A stretch of DNA of 64,000 nucleotides from NCBI GenBank assembly GCA_002189035.1, contig NEEC01000004.1, positions 2,976,001 to 3,040,000 on the forward strand. Direction: 5' to 3'. The translations under genes were made by a program, and so were the position numbers. Below the pieces are notes generated by a model that was not told where the DNA came from, searched no databases, and saw nothing but the letters and a program-made list of their open reading frames with translations. Numbering within the stretch: the stretch's first letter is position 1; each line of letters begins with the position of its first letter. This stretch comes from Utricularia gibba. Taxonomy: Eukaryota > Streptophyta > Magnoliopsida > Lamiales > Lentibulariaceae. Below, in pieces: positions 1 to 12,089 of this stretch.

Positions 1-1
1 A

Positions 2-325
2 GGTGAATATTCTGTTCATTCAAATTTCAATGTTGCTGATTTGTCTCTTTTCGACATGGATACAGATTCAGGGACGAATCTTCCTAAAGAAGCAGGGGAT
101 GATGAGCCCCAAGAGTATAATGAAGTGTATTTGAAGGATGATAAGGAGTTTGTCCAAATGAACACATTAGAGACAAAGATCATTCCATCAGGACCAATGA
201 CTAGGAGCAAGCGCAAGATACTTGAAGATACACTTAAGGCTCTCCTTAATACTAATGGAATCAAACATGGACTTGAAAACATCTCATCAAAAGAGCTCAA
301 CTACTTGAAGGTGGATTTTTCTTAG
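2..325 (+). pseudogene. 3' end of Ty3/gypsy gag-pol (integrase C-terminus plus LTR-encoded tail)
   Basis: Open reading frame entering from the left edge. It encodes the end of the integrase ([13 protein letters not shown], the segment after the GPY/F module) and then an acidic/basic tail with GPMTRSK, ending at TAG 323-325. It is closely similar to the last ~108 residues of the full-length element at 18009-22856. The last ~75 codons lie inside the 3' LTR that starts at 100. Upstream coding is outside the window, so intactness cannot be judged. Confidence 0.85.
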
Positions 326-705
326 ATAATTGGGCTTGTTAGACTTTTCTATTTCATTAAGTTTGGGCCAAGTAATGTTAGAGCCCAATCCTAGAGTATA
401 AATACTCTAGAGTTGTACTCTTTCAGGACCTTTTAGTCATTTTCATGCATGTTGTGAGGATTCTCCTCTTCTTTGAGTGCTTGAACACTCTTAACTTATC
501 AAGCTTTGAGCTTGTAGCATCCTAAGATTATCACTTCCAATCCCTCTCTCTTTTCTGAAGTGTGGTTCCTAATTTTCTTTGTTTCGAAGTCTGGTTGCAT
601 GAGATTCATTCTCTTGAGGGTAGACTTGGGTAGGTTACTCTCTAAGCTTCAAAATCATCTCTTGTTCGTGGGTTGCTAATCTCAATAGATTAGAGGGTCA
701 CATTA
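100..705 (+). repeat. 3' LTR of a gypsy element (same family as 16585-23234)
   Basis: Starts TGATGAGCCCC and ends GGGTCACATTA (CATCA in the sister LTRs). It is colinear with both LTRs of the complete element and about 20 bp longer because of extra sequence near 150-180. It contains a TATA box inside a palindrome at 391-410. The partner 5' LTR lies outside the window, so no target duplication can be checked. Confidence 0.85.
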
Positions 706-708
706 ATA

Positions 709-898
709 TAGCCATGGAATTTTTAACTTGAACATAAATGCATGAAGAATCTAACATTATGATCTCATCATAATTTCTATGGCACATAGATAAAGTATAG
801 GATTTTATCAATGATCTAAATTTGATCATAATTCAAAGTAAATATCAAAGATAAGATTTGTCAAATAGTTGATTGTCTCTAGAACACATACACCAACA
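709..898 (-). repeat. LTR-A fragment (terminal ~190 bp)
   Basis: Matches the end of the LTR-A repeat seen complete at 23240-23752 (tail 'ATCATAATTTCT...AGAACACATAC.CCAACA'). On the minus strand this end reads TGTTGGTGTATGTG, so LTR-A is probably transcribed on the minus strand. Abuts the gypsy LTR ending at 705. Confidence 0.7.
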
Positions 899-1394
899 GC
901 ACACATAAAACCGTACTCCAAATCCACTACCCTTCCAATAGGTGATCCACCAAGGGAACTTTTAAACGTTTGCTCTGATACCACATTCTCAGGACCCATG
1001 CCGAGGGCCCAAGAAGCATGAGGCATGATTGCCATGTCCCATCCAACATTAGGACTCAAGGCGACTTAACCCATTTGTGGCAAGGACAAATGACATTAAG
1101 ATGGCTACATATACATATATTAACTCACAACCATTCAATCATGCAAAAGGAACTACGTCCAGCCTATTACACATATTCTTCACAATGTAGTTAAGGTTCC
1201 AAAGGCTATTCTTAACCTGCCACAACTTCTACAGCTAAACCCCCTACTTTTGTTGATCACCAGACCTTTAGACATTCACTTCTACACCTGGAACAAGTTA
1301 AAACATAGAGTGGTCATGCTATTGATGTTTGGTAAAAGGGAAACATGTATGAAATGAAAAAAGAGTGTTTGAGCATAAAATCTCAAAGTCAAGC
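899..1394. other. Unassigned spacer between two LTR-A fragments
   Basis: No credible gene. On the minus strand 972-983 reads TGGTATCAGAGC, identical to a plant initiator-Met tRNA primer-binding site, but the sequence next to it does not end in CA and no LTR can be paired with it. It may be a remnant of another retrotransposon leader. Confidence 0.4.
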
Positions 1395-1509
1395 AAATAT
1401 CCAAGTAGAGTATTTTATCAATGATATAAATTTGATCACAATTCAAAATAAATATCAAAAGATAAGATTTGCAAATGAGTTGATTGTCTCTAGAACACAT
1501 ATACTAACA
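1395..1509 (-). repeat. LTR-A terminal fragment joined to copia-1
   Basis: About 115 bp of the LTR-A terminus, ending ACATATACTAACA at 1509. It abuts copia-1 RNase H sequence exactly at that terminus, as if an LTR-A element inserted there on the minus strand and was later mostly deleted. Confidence 0.65.
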
Positions 1510-2140
1510 GTTGATTGTGCTACCATCTTTTGTTTCTTCGAAAACCAGACCACAGGGCTCTTATTCAAGAAGAAAAGTGCACTAGATGTACTCTTGCTAT
1601 CTTGAGCCATACCATAATCACTATCAGAGTAGGCTTTAAGTTTCAAGACTAGTTTTTCACCTTCATAGGGATAGAACAATCCGAAATCAGTAGTAGATTT
1701 TATGTACCTGAAAGCTCTTTTAACAGTTGACATGTGAGTTGTTGTTGGTTTGTTGAGGAAGCAAGATAAGACATTTACACAAGAACACAGGTCAGGCCTT
1801 GTATGCTAGAGATAGATGAGGCTTCCAATCATACTTCTATAACTAGTAGCATCGACATTCCTTCCCTAATTGTTTTCTCCAATCACTTGTTTGTAATCCA
1901 AGGGGGTTTTTGAAGGATTGACATCTTTGAACCCAAACCTTTCAAGAAGTTCATTATAGTACTTCTTCTGAGACATGAATGTTGCAACACCTTCAAGCTG
2001 ATGAATTTACATACCTAGATAATAGGACATCATTCCAAGGTCAGTCATCTTTAATTCATTTTTCAAAAGGGCTTTGAATTTTTCAATCTTCCTTTTATCA
2101 CCTGAGGTAATCATAACATCATCCACATATAGGCTAATTT
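1510..2140 (-). pseudogene. copia-1 RT C-terminus and RNase H remnant
   Basis: Minus-strand Ty1/copia coding remains. 1510-1733 encodes RNase H (KSTTDFGLFYPYEGEK, YSDSDYGMAQDSKS, SPVVWFSKKQK). 1740-2140 encodes the RT end (GMEIHQ-like, ISQKKY, NELLERFGFK) with several stops and frame changes. The closest relatives in the window are copia-2 (28474-29365) and copia-3 (58634-59455). This is the 3' part of the copy whose 5' LTR is at 7176-7484; the polymerase core is missing at the junction with gypsy-B. Confidence 0.75.
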
Positions 2141-2141
2141 A

Positions 2142-2708
2142 TGAGATCATGGATGTTACAAACTATCCCAATGAAGACAAAGGACACAAGATCAATAATC
2201 CTCCATTGATTTTAGTTGGGCTAATCACTAGATCAAGAGCAAGAAGGAATCAAGAAGTGCTTAAGAGCTTATGGGCCAATCAACCAAGCTATGAGGTGTT
2301 TGGCATGGAATTCAACATTTTCAAAGTGAATCAACTTGATTAGAGAACGCCCATTATTACCAAATACATTATTATTACTACTTTTTCTCCAATAAGGCTC
2401 AATCCTTCATCTATATAAGATGGCCTTACTCTTGTCTTGGACAACTTAGATTGTAATCACTTTTAAGAGCTATTCTCCTTCCTTGACTTCTTGTAGAACT
2501 TAGACTTATCAAGCCTTGCTTGTGGTGTGTAGTGTGTGGTTTATCACTCCCAATTCCTTCCTTGATTCTATGAGTGTGGTATCATTTCATAGTTTGGATT
2601 GCAAGGATCTTTCAATCCTTGAGGGCCAACTTTTTTTTTCTTGAGGGATTGCTTCTTTTCAACCAAGATCTGGTTTGCCAATCACTTGTTGATTGGAGGG
2701 TCGTATCA
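2142..2708 (+). repeat. 5' LTR of gypsy-B
   Basis: Begins TGAGATCATGG and ends GGGTCGTATCA, two bases before a perfect TGGTATCAGAGCC primer site. It contains an open frame 2149-2343 (64 codons: ...GLITRSRARRNQEVLKS...) that corresponds to the LTR-encoded polyprotein tail of the complete gypsy element, and a TATA-like TATATAAG near 2411. Confidence 0.75.
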
Positions 2709-2710
2709 GG

Positions 2711-2722
2711 TGGTATCAGAGC
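2711..2722 (+). promoter_or_regulatory. Primer-binding site (initiator Met tRNA) of gypsy-B
   Basis: TGGTATCAGAGC two bases after the LTR end. It is the complement of the 3' end of plant initiator-Met tRNA and primes minus-strand DNA synthesis. Confidence 0.8.
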
Positions 2723-3411
2723 CAATTTTTCTCTTGTTCATATCCTATCTGTCTTGTTGTGGTTTCATTCTAAGAGAAAAAAAAAAACAGAAACTAGTCC
2801 TGATCTATCCTGATTTGGTTATCTTGTCTTTTGCTCATCTTTTCTTCTGAAAAGAAAAACCAAGGGGGTTTCTTATCTTTGTTTATTGCATCCTTTTCTT
2901 TTGGATTGCTACAAAAAGAAAAAAAAACGTGTTGAAGGGAGAAAGAAGGTTAGTAGCTGAATTTTCAACTTTTCACACATAAGAAAAGTCAAAAAAAGAA
3001 GTTAGTCAATTGAATCCATTGAATCTTCTACTTACCAAACAAAAGAAAAGTCAATATTGCACAACTCTATTGTCCTACTTATATTCCATTTTAACTCTTT
3101 TTAATTATCTACCTACCTCTTTTGGTGCTAATTACAACCAGTTACACTCTATCTTTCCATTCCTACTCTTACTTAACCATTATTACTACTATGATCACCA
3201 AGTCTTATATTGCTCGTTTGCTTTATCTGACTCATTACTCTAACCATCCTTATCTCTTTAAACCACACTTAGATTAGTCATTTAAGGCTTATTGAGTTTT
3301 AAAGTTCAGGAGGACTTGAGGTTTGGAAATTCTCTCTTTCTTCTTTTACTTCTATTTTTCTGTCGTTGTACTCTTTCCTTCTTTTTGTCTACACTTTTCT
3401 CTTGTAGTAGG

Positions 3412-4125
3412 ATGTCGAGCTCTAATATCCCTACATAAGAATCAAATGCTGTGGATGTTCGTTTTGTACTAAATGCAATGCAAAGTGAGTTTAGGAGATT
3501 GCAAATATGCATGGAACAAATCCACATCAAACTAGAGAACCATGATGAATCTCTCAAGAACATCAAAAAGCGAGAAGAGGACAGTGTCTCCCATGGAAGA
3601 ACAAGAGTTCCAACACACTATAGTAGAAGGAATTCTCAACTAGAAAAAAATTAAGAATCTGAGGCTGAAGAGGCAAGGCATGGTGAACAAAGGCGAAACA
3701 ATAACAACATCCCTGATGAGTATGATTCATCTGATGATGATGATATAGAACAAAAATCTCAAAGAAATTGGAGGCGAAATCATGATGTAAAATATGATGA
3801 AAGACCAAGGGGTAGACACACACGTGAATACAAGGAATTTGATAACATCAAGATGAAAATCCCTTCTTTTGGAGGGAAAAACGATTTAAATGCCTACTTC
3901 GAATGGGAGACTCGTGTGGAGTACGTGTTTGATTGCCACAACTATTCTGAAGCCAAGAAGATCAAGCTTGTTGTTGTTGAGTTTACAGATTATGCCATAA
4001 CTTGGTGGGATAAAGTAGTACTCAACGGAAGACGAAATGATGAAGAACCAATTCGCACTTGGGCTGAAATGAAGAGGATCATGAGAAAAAGGTTCATTCC
4101 CAGTCACTACCAAAGAGATTATCAG
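3412..4125 (+). pseudogene. gypsy-B gag, broken and truncated
   Basis: Reading from ATG 3412, an in-frame TAA appears about eight codons in (ATCCCTACATAAG). Gag then resumes at 3451-3654 (coiled N-terminus, EFRRLQICMEQIH) and, after another stop (TAA near 3652), at 3853-4120 with the retrotransposon gag core (MKIPSFGGKND, YVFDCHNYSEAKK, YAITWWDK, MKRIMRKRFIPSHYQRDY). The zinc knuckle and pol are absent. Homologous to residues ~1-240 of the complete polyprotein. Non-functional. Confidence 0.8.
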
Positions 4126-7063
4126 CTACAGCATCTTGAACATCATTATTCAACTTGGAGTAACTTATTGTAGGAGCCTTGTTTCTTTTGCTTCTTCTAA
4201 TGTCAGTAACATGACTATCTTCATTATCTATTGAATCTCTGATATTTTTGCCTTTCCTTCCTTTCCAATAACGATCAGATGGGTAATAATCTTCATTATC
4301 AGTATCAGGTTCCTCTCCATTAGATTCATTTGTTGATGAGTCTTTTGCATTCGTGGCTTGCTCCTCATCTGGGACTTCGAAATTCTCATCTGAATGTTGA
4401 TCATTGGCCTGATGAGATTGTTCATATAAGGGTTCTGAGTTTGATTCTGAATTCTCATTGGATGAGTTATCTTGATTTGTGATCTTTTCCTCTTCTGGAG
4501 ATGGGAAATTCTCATATGAATGCTGATCATTTACTTGATTTGAATCTTCATGGACGACTTCAGAAGTTTCTTGGTTTGTTGAATTCCTGGAAGAGATATT
4601 TTGAGGCATGTGTGTCCATAGGTCACCCTTCATGTGAGTGTTATGCCCTCCAAGACTTTTATAAGCTTCTACATCATTCCCAGAAATGCAATCATCAATT
4701 AAATTATAACTTGCACCTTCATCAAAATAGACATGATGACTAAAGATGAATTTCTTCTCGTCAGGTATATAAACTTTATATCCCTTGGTAGTGTTGCTAT
4801 AACCAACAAGTACACTAGATACAGATTTCTTATCAAGTTTTCCTCGTTTTTGGTCTGGTACATGAGTAAAACACAGACTACCAAAGACTTTGAGACGATC
4901 AACCTTTTTAATATAACCATACCATTTTTCATGGCGGTTTTTCCACTAATCACCCTGCAAGGAAGAAAGTTCAATAGATATACAGATGTAGATACCGCTT
5001 CAGCCCGAAAATTTATAGGAAGATCCTTCTCAAACAATAGGCATCTTGGCATATCAAGAATTGTTCTGTTTCTCCTTTCATATATACCATTCTGTTGTGG
5101 AGAATATGGTACTGTGAATTGATGTATGATTCCCTCATTTTCACAGAACATTCTCATTCTATTGTTGTAGAATTCACCTCCATTGTCTAACCTAATCATC
5201 TATAAGGAGCATCCACTCTGATTCTCAGTCATCACTTAGAATTTTCGAAAGATATGAGGAACTTTTGACTTGCTTTTAAGAAAGTAAACCCAACAATAAT
5301 GTGAATAATCATCAATAAATGTAACAAAATTTCTACTCCCCCCAATGAACATTCCTTAAACGGTCCACAAACATCTGTATGCACAAGTTCTAATTTCTCA
5401 TTTGCAAACTTCATGTCCTTCAATTCTAGTACTTCTTTATTCTTCTGCAATATTTTCAGATTGTTGAAGCTATAGTGCCCAAAACGTTTGTGCCAAAGGC
5501 TGCTTTGATCCTGAAGTGAGAAGATACAACTTTTAAGATCACTGACCATGATTTGGTAGAGGTTATAGCTGGTCAACACAACATAGAATTCAATCTTTGT
5601 TTTTGGATCAGCAACTTTAACTTTAGTGGTTATTCCATCAACATCTTTCATCAGCTCAATGTCAAAACCTTGCTTGCTCAATTGGCCAAAGCTCAATAGG
5701 TTTTGTTTGAGGTTTGGTGAATAATAAACATCATCATCTTGAACAATTCCTTCTTTTAGCATGAGTAAAATGCTTCCTTTGCCAACAATGCCAATATTTT
5801 CCCCAGTGCACGTGCTTACCTCCTTCCAAATCTTTTCAAGCTAGAGAAATGATTGTGGATCACAACATACATGATACGAAGCACCAGAATCCAAGTACAA
5901 GCCTTTAGAAATTAAGATTACCGTCATTAGAGCACACTCATAATCATTTGGATCTTCAAACGATATTTCTGCCTCATCTTCAAAGTAGGTAAAGGATGCA
6001 TGTGATTGCTCATCCCTAGAAGTAGCCTTCTTGTTATTATCAACTTTGATTGGATTTGACATTCCACATACCTTGTCAAGGTGGCCTCTTTGATTGAATT
6101 TCGTGCACAAAGCATCAAGCTTCCACCAGCAAAACTCACTCCCATTATTCTGTTTGTTGCAATGATTGCAAGCATTTGTGGTTAAAGTACAACAATCTTC
6201 ACTCTTGTGGTTGGATTTATCACAATGCATACACTTCCGATTACCCATGGTTAAAGTTGGGAGTGATATTGTTGATTGTTTGATGGTTGTTGACTTCACA
6301 TCCTTGACATTGTGAGGTGCAGTTGAGTTAATATTCATATTCTGCATTTTCGTGAGGAGAGCAGCTTAACCATAAGTTTTCTCAACCTTATAATCATCTC
6401 TTAGTTCCAATATCTTTTCTGTAGATTACAACTCAATCATGAACTCTCTAAATGTTGGCTCTGAGTAACAAGATATTCAGGATATAGTTGATGGAGCTTT
6501 CCTTCAATAATGTCACATATTTTTCTTTCTGTCTCAAGTGCACATAACTTTGGCTCGAATCTTGCAGGTAGGTTCATGATTGCCTTGCTATTCACCTTTT
6601 GATCCTCAAGTTTTTCCCCCAATCCTTGAATCTACTTCACAAGCTTTGCAGTACGTTCATAATAGACTTGTATGGTTTCATTGTCTAACATTTTGTTCCT
6701 CTCAAAGTCCTCCAGCTTGTTTTTGTATAATATCTCTCTGAGTTTGGCATCACATTCATAATGGGATTTGAGAGTATCCCATATTTCTTTCACTGATTGA
6801 CACTCTTCAATATCATCAAACAGATGTTCAGAGATGGCTTGATACAAAGCATCCATTGTTTCATCTTTTCTCTGTTGAAGATACTGAGCTTCCTCTTGCT
6901 GTTCTGGTGTAGATTTGCTTGTTACTGTAATAGCCGGAATCTCCCTTTCAACAACATCCCAAATCTTTCTGACTCGAAGGTAGCTACGCATCTTTTTGAC
7001 CCAACTTCCATACTCAGAACCATCAAATATTGGAGGTCCTCTACCAGATGCCATCATAGCCAC
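4126..7063 (-). pseudogene. copia-1 Gag, protease remnant and integrase
   Basis: Minus-strand Ty1/copia polyprotein in pieces. Gag starts at ATG 7063 (MAMMASGRGPPIFDGSEYGS) and runs to 6632, then 6622-6437, broken by stops. 6347-5841 carries three CCHC-type knuckles (CMHCDKSNHKSEDC; CNHCNKQNNGSEFC with His to Asn; CTKFNQRGHLDKVC with Cys to Phe) and the protease start (LYLDSGASYHVCCD). 5762-5232 and 5199-4699 are integrase (LWHKRFGH, MIRLDNGGEFYNN, VPYSPQQNGIYERRNRT), followed by a charged linker (4633-4126). Stops and frameshifts make it non-functional. The downstream RT is deleted at the gypsy-B junction near 4125. Confidence 0.85.
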
Positions 7064-7163
7064 CGTTTGACAAGCTTCGGGTTGAAACTTGGTAAACCAC
7101 TAAGTAAGAAACGCTGAATGGTAAATAAAATACTGAAACGAACACAGGTTTGAGAACCTTACT

Positions 7164-7175
7164 GCTCCGATACCA
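7164..7175 (-). promoter_or_regulatory. Primer-binding site of copia-1
   Basis: Minus strand reads TGGTATCGGAGC directly after the 5' LTR. One mismatch to the initiator-Met type TGGTATCAGAGC. Confidence 0.75.
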
Positions 7176-7484
7176 TGTTGAAACAAGAAAGATAGAGTCT
7201 TGGGAAGGAACTAAGGGATAATGGTCATGAGATCACCTTGAATGAAAAACGACTTATAAACAATAAGAATGACCAAAAACCTAATTGGCACGCATTCCTA
7301 GTAGGGTTTATATATTACCCAATACCTAGGTTACCCAGCAGTGGGCCACAATCATTAAAAACACACAAAAAAGCCAACACTTCCATGCTCGAACCAACAG
7401 CTTTTTATCTGAAACATGACATTATCACATAAGATTAATGTATCCAATCACCTTCTACCATTGGATTGAGGCTGATCTCCAACA
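7176..7484 (-). repeat. 5' LTR of copia-1
   Basis: 309 bp. Minus strand starts TGTTGGAGATCAGCC and ends TTGTTTCAACA, matching the copia-3 LTRs at 54063-54366 and 59376-59701. A TATATAA motif lies near 7310 on the minus strand. Its outer edge (7485) adjoins gypsy-C RNase H sequence, so copia-1 inserted into gypsy-C. Confidence 0.85.
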
Positions 7485-8906
7485 AACAGCACCTATTCCA
7501 ACTCCAGAAACATCAGATTGTATTTCAAACGTGTTAGATAAATAATGTAATGCAAGTAAAGGAGCTGAGCTAATCTTATCCTTAAGTGTCTTGAAAGAAT
7601 GTTCTTGTGATTTTTTCCACCAAAATTGAACATTTTTCTTCATAACCTCGTTCAAAGGTGCAGCAATTCTGCTGAAATCATTGACAAAACGACAGTTGAA
7701 GCTAGCCAATCCATGGAAACTGCACACATCTCCAACTTTTGTACGAGTTGATCATTCGCTAATTGCTTTCATCTTTTCTCCATCTAGTAAAATTCCTACA
7801 CCACTTACAATATAGCCAAGAAAAGAGATTTTGGTCATGCAAAAGTCGCACTTTTTGATATTAACATATAAACACTATTTTCTCCAGACAAACAACACCT
7901 CGTATAAATGACATGTATGTTCATCCAGTGTCTTAGTATACACAAGAATATCATCAAAGTAAACAACAACAAATCTACCAAGAAAGGGATGCAATACATG
8001 ATTCATCAACTTCATGAAAGTAATAGGTGCATTAGTAAATCCAAAAGTCATAACCAACCAAACCTAGCTTTGAAAGCAGCCTTCCATTCATACTCCTTTC
8101 TCATCCTATTTTGATGATATCCACTACATAAATCAATCTTAGAGAAAATGCATGATCCATGTAGTTTATCTAACATATCATCAAACCTAGGTATAGGATG
8201 ACTGTACTTAACCGTTATTTGGTAGATGGCTCGAAAATCAGTGCACATTCTCCATGTTCCATCATGTTTTGGCACCAATAATACTTGAACTGAGCATGGA
8301 CTCACACTTTCCCTCACCAACCCCTTAGCCATGAGTTCTTTCACTTGGCGTTGGATCTCTTTGATTTCTTCTGGGTTGGCCCTATAAGTAGCTCGATTTG
8401 GGATTTGAGCACCATGAACAAAGTCAATTTGATGTTCTTTTCCTCAATATGGTGGTAATCTCGGCAATTCTTCAAGAAAAACATCATTAAATTCCTACAA
8501 AACAAGTTTAATACAAGTAGGAAGATCCTCTTGTGGGTGAGAGTTGTGTGACAAAGGCTCTTTAAGGAAGAGCAAAAGAAAGGGATTTCTGGCATATAAC
8601 ACTCTTTTCACATCACTCATGCTTGCTACAAGGCACTCCATTTCTTTTTTTCTCATAACTCCTTCATTCACCTCCTTCTTTTCACTCTCTTTTTTAGATG
8701 TTCTTTTCCTTTCTAGTGACATTTCCTTTTTTCTCCCAAGCTCTCATCCCTCAACTCACCAAAAGATTTGATAGCAGCAGCAATCTTAACTTGATCTTTA
8801 TGTGCTTCTTTTGAAGATAAAGGCACAAACGTGATTGGTTTTCCTTTAATGGAAAAAGGAATACTTGTTAGTATAGCCATCATGTATAACCAAACGTGAT
8901 TGGTTT
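7485..8906 (-). pseudogene. gypsy-C: RT-RNase H remnant of a Ty3/gypsy element
   Basis: Minus-strand pieces in order: linker after protease (8922-8341; KPITFVPLSSKEAHKDQVKI), RT (8344-8048; [32 protein letters not shown]), RT core with intact YFDD (8057-7875; [17 protein letters not shown]) and the RT/RNase H junction (7727-7455; FHGLASFNCRFVNDFSRIAA). Multiple frames and stops. It is more diverged from the complete gypsy element than gypsy-D is. Cut on the left by copia-1 and on the right by LTR-A. Confidence 0.8.
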
Positions 8907-9775
8907 TCAATATTAATCTCAAAATAATTCTCTATTTAATATATCTACTTTACCAATTACATCTCATTTAATTGTGTCATTCTATTTTTTATCGATGAGT
9001 GACTCCACTATTACATGAGTGATGTCTAGCAACATATCATGATCCCCAAGATTAAAGAATAATCAGGTGAACTGATTGAGACTTTCCATGACCACCCACC
9101 ATGCAGTGAATAGCTTTCATCATACTTATATCTTATTCGATACTAGAACATGGGTGTGTGTGTCTTTCTGATGTATCGAACTTATAATTGCATTACCCTG
9201 GGCCCAGGACTTACAGTTAGGCTTTGATGCAATTACTTGAGATATGATCTCATTGCTAACATGAGTGATGAATCCTTTATTGATCAATCAACTATCTCCA
9301 ACCTTAAGGAGTCACATCCCTACTCATCCATACTAGGCAAGCCATGGTTAGGCTCCCATTAGTAATGAGCGAAAATGTGAGCTTAAGATCAAGATAACTT
9401 TGTTGACCTCAAGTCTAAGCTTACTTGCACGGCTGTCATATTCGAGATCTTGCTACTAACACTTGGTTAGCTTCCCATAGTAGTATCTCGAAGAGGAGTC
9501 ATCCATTGAATCGATTCTCTAATCGACACCCACACATAGGTTCTAGTAATCTCATTACATCAATTGTGAGAACCATTGACTAAACAATTTAGGCAACTCA
9601 ATGTGTGCCAGCTTATCCGTATTTGTGATATCCTCATTTCACAAATACTCTAGCTAGGGAGTTTTTAACTTGATCATGAGTGCTTGAAGAATCTCATATT
9701 ATGATCTCATCATAATTTCTATAGCACATAGATCAAGTAGAGGATTTTATCAATGATATAAATTTGATCATACTA
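8907..9775 (-). repeat. LTR-A copy, truncated at both ends
   Basis: Non-coding repeat from 'CAATATTAATCTCAAAATAA' to 'ATAAATTTGATCAT'. It is the longest uninterrupted internal stretch of LTR-A in the window and serves as the empty-site reference for the insertions at 15346 and 16585. It joins gypsy-C to gypsy-D. Confidence 0.8.
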
Positions 9776-12089
9776 CTTCAAGCCCAATGTTTATTGCAAT
9801 AGTGTTGAGTAGAGATTTGAGTTTAGTTTCAACCATCATATGCTTACTTCTTATAATTGGTCCTAGTGGAATTATCTTAGTCTCAAATGTGTTCACTTTT
9901 GTAACATCCCCACTATTCTTTAAATACTCTTCATTATCTTCGTGGGGCTGATCATCCCCCCTCCCTTCTTTAGGAAAATTCGTCCCTAAATCTATATCCG
10001 TTTCGAAAAGAGACAAATCAGCAACATTGAAACTTGGATGAACAACATACTCACCTCGTAAATCTAGCCTGTATGCATTATCATACACGTGCTCAACAAC
10101 CTGAAAAGGTCCATCTCCACGAGGTAGAAGTTTTGACTTCCTCTTCGTGGGAAATCTCTCCTTCCTAAGATGAAGTCAAACCCAATCTCTAGGTTCAAAT
10201 ACAACTTTGCATTTCCTCTTGTTTGATGCTGGTGCATACCTCTCATTGCTGGATTCAATCTATTGTTTCATCTTCTCATGCAATCTTCTGATTGCTTCAG
10301 CCCTTTTCTTGCCATCTCAACTAACTTTCTCATCACATGGCAAAGGTAACATATCCAAGGGTGTAAGAGGATTAACATCTCAACTAACTTTCTTACCACT
10401 CCAAATGGAGATAATTTTGTAGTGAGATGCATTGTTCTGTTGTAAGCAAACTCAACAAGTGGCAAGCATTCCTCCCACGTCTGAAGATTTGATTTAATCA
10501 TAATCCTAAATAAGGTAGAAAGTGTGCGATTTGTTACCTCAATTTGCACATCAGTTTGAGGGTGACATGTTGTTGAGTACAATAGCTTAGCGCCAAGTTT
10601 ACTCCAAAGAACTCTCCAAAAGTGACTAAAAAATCTTGCATCTCGATCAGAGACTATAGTGAGTGGGCATGAAGTCTAACAACTTCCCTAAAGAAGAGAT
10701 CAGCCACATGAGATGCATCATCAGGTTTCTGACAAGGAATAAAGTGTGCCATCTTTGAAAATCTGTCCGCAACAACAAAAATTCAATCTCTACCCCTTTG
10801 GGTACAAGTTAAGCATAAAAAAGTCCATAAAAATGTACATCAATGGTTGGGAATGAGTAAAGAGTGGTGTGTACAAACCATTAGGGGCAGTGGTTGATTT
10901 AGACTTCCTACAATAAATACATCTATGACAAACTCTTTCAGCATTCTTCTCATGTGTGGCCAAAAGAAATGTTGGGTGAGACAATCAAGTGGCTTCTTAA
11001 CACCAAAATGTCCCATTAATACTCCACCATGAGCTTCCCTAACAATCAAATCACATATGGAACAACAAGGGATGCACAACCTATCATTTGTATAAAGAAA
11101 ACCATCTTTCCTAAAGAATAGTCCAGATGGAGCAAGTTCACATGCCTTATCAATGTCTCCAAAATCGTGATCATGAACATATAAGTCCATAATGGAAGCA
11201 AATCCAAGAATTCTTGCATCAAGATTGGCTAAAAAAGTATACCTTCGAGATAAAGCATCGGCTACCACATTCTCCTTACGTTTTTTGTATTGATCACATA
11301 TGGGAATGTGTCAATGAATTCCACCCACTTAACATGTCTTCTATTCAGCTTTCCCTGGCCCTTCAGATGTTTGAGGGACTCATGATCAATGTGTATCACA
11401 AACTCCTTAGGTCACAAATAGTGCTTCCCACAAATACTACTGCCATGTCTCCAAAGCTCTAACTACTGCATACAACTCCTTGTCATATGTTGGATAGTTG
11501 AGGGTGGCACCATAAAGCTTCTCACTAAAATAAGCAAGTGGACGTTTATTTTGCATCAACACAGCACAAATGCCTAAACCTGAGGCATCACATTTAATTT
11601 CATAAGTGTCAGAAAAATTTGGAAGAGGTAGGAGAGATGTTAAGAAAAGTTTATTCTTGAGTTGTTTGAAGGCATTCTCGTGCTCGTCTCCCGAATGAAA
11701 TAGGTTATTTTTCTTGATCAATTGAGTGAAGGGTGCTGCTATAGAGTTGAAATCCTTAAAAAACCGTCTATAGAAACTTGCTAACCCATGGAAACTTGGA
11801 ACTTCACCAACTATTGTAGGTCTTGGCCATTCCTTGACCTACTCTTCATCTACACCTACTCTTGCATCACTTATAACATATCCAATAAAAGAGACACTAT
11901 TCATGCAAAAAACACATTTCTTGATGCTTGCAAATAACTTCTCTTTTCTAAGAGTATCTAAGACATCCCTCAAATGACACAAATGTTCATCAAGACCTTT
12001 GCTAGAGATCAGAATATCATCAAAATAAATAACCACGAATCTACCTATAAAAGACGTGATTCATCAATCTCATAAAGGTACTAGGAGTA
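9776..12089 (-). pseudogene. gypsy-D (right part): polyprotein tail, integrase, RNase H, RT
   Basis: Minus-strand copy of the complete gypsy element's family with many frame breaks: C-terminal tail (10088-9776; [19 protein letters not shown]), integrase core (10582-10268; [20 protein letters not shown]), integrase zinc-binding part (11268-10790), RNase H (11721-11437; [20 protein letters not shown]) and RT with intact YFDD (12036-11839). It continues on the far side of the solo LTR 12090-13347. Confidence 0.85.

Larger units (their letters stand above)
2142..4125 (+). mobile_element. gypsy-B: 5'-LTR, leader and partial gag of a Ty3/gypsy element
   Basis: A truncated element with a 567-bp LTR (2142-2708), a primer site (2711-2722), a leader of ~690 bp and a broken gag that stops abruptly near 4125 where copia-1 resumes. 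It is diverged from the complete gypsy element but has the same plan. It lies inside copia-1, whose RT is missing at this site, so insertion was accompanied or followed by deletion. Confidence 0.75.

Noticed and set aside
972-983. Reverse TGGTATCAGAGC as part of a tRNA gene or a paired LTR element
   Set aside because: No cloverleaf arms are present, and no adjacent LTR ends in CA; only a primer-site-like string.
4094-4633. Minus-strand acidic 179-aa ORF as an independent host gene
   Set aside because: It is the integrase-RT linker of copia-1 (matches 27631-27980 of copia-2) and its last codons run into gypsy-B.
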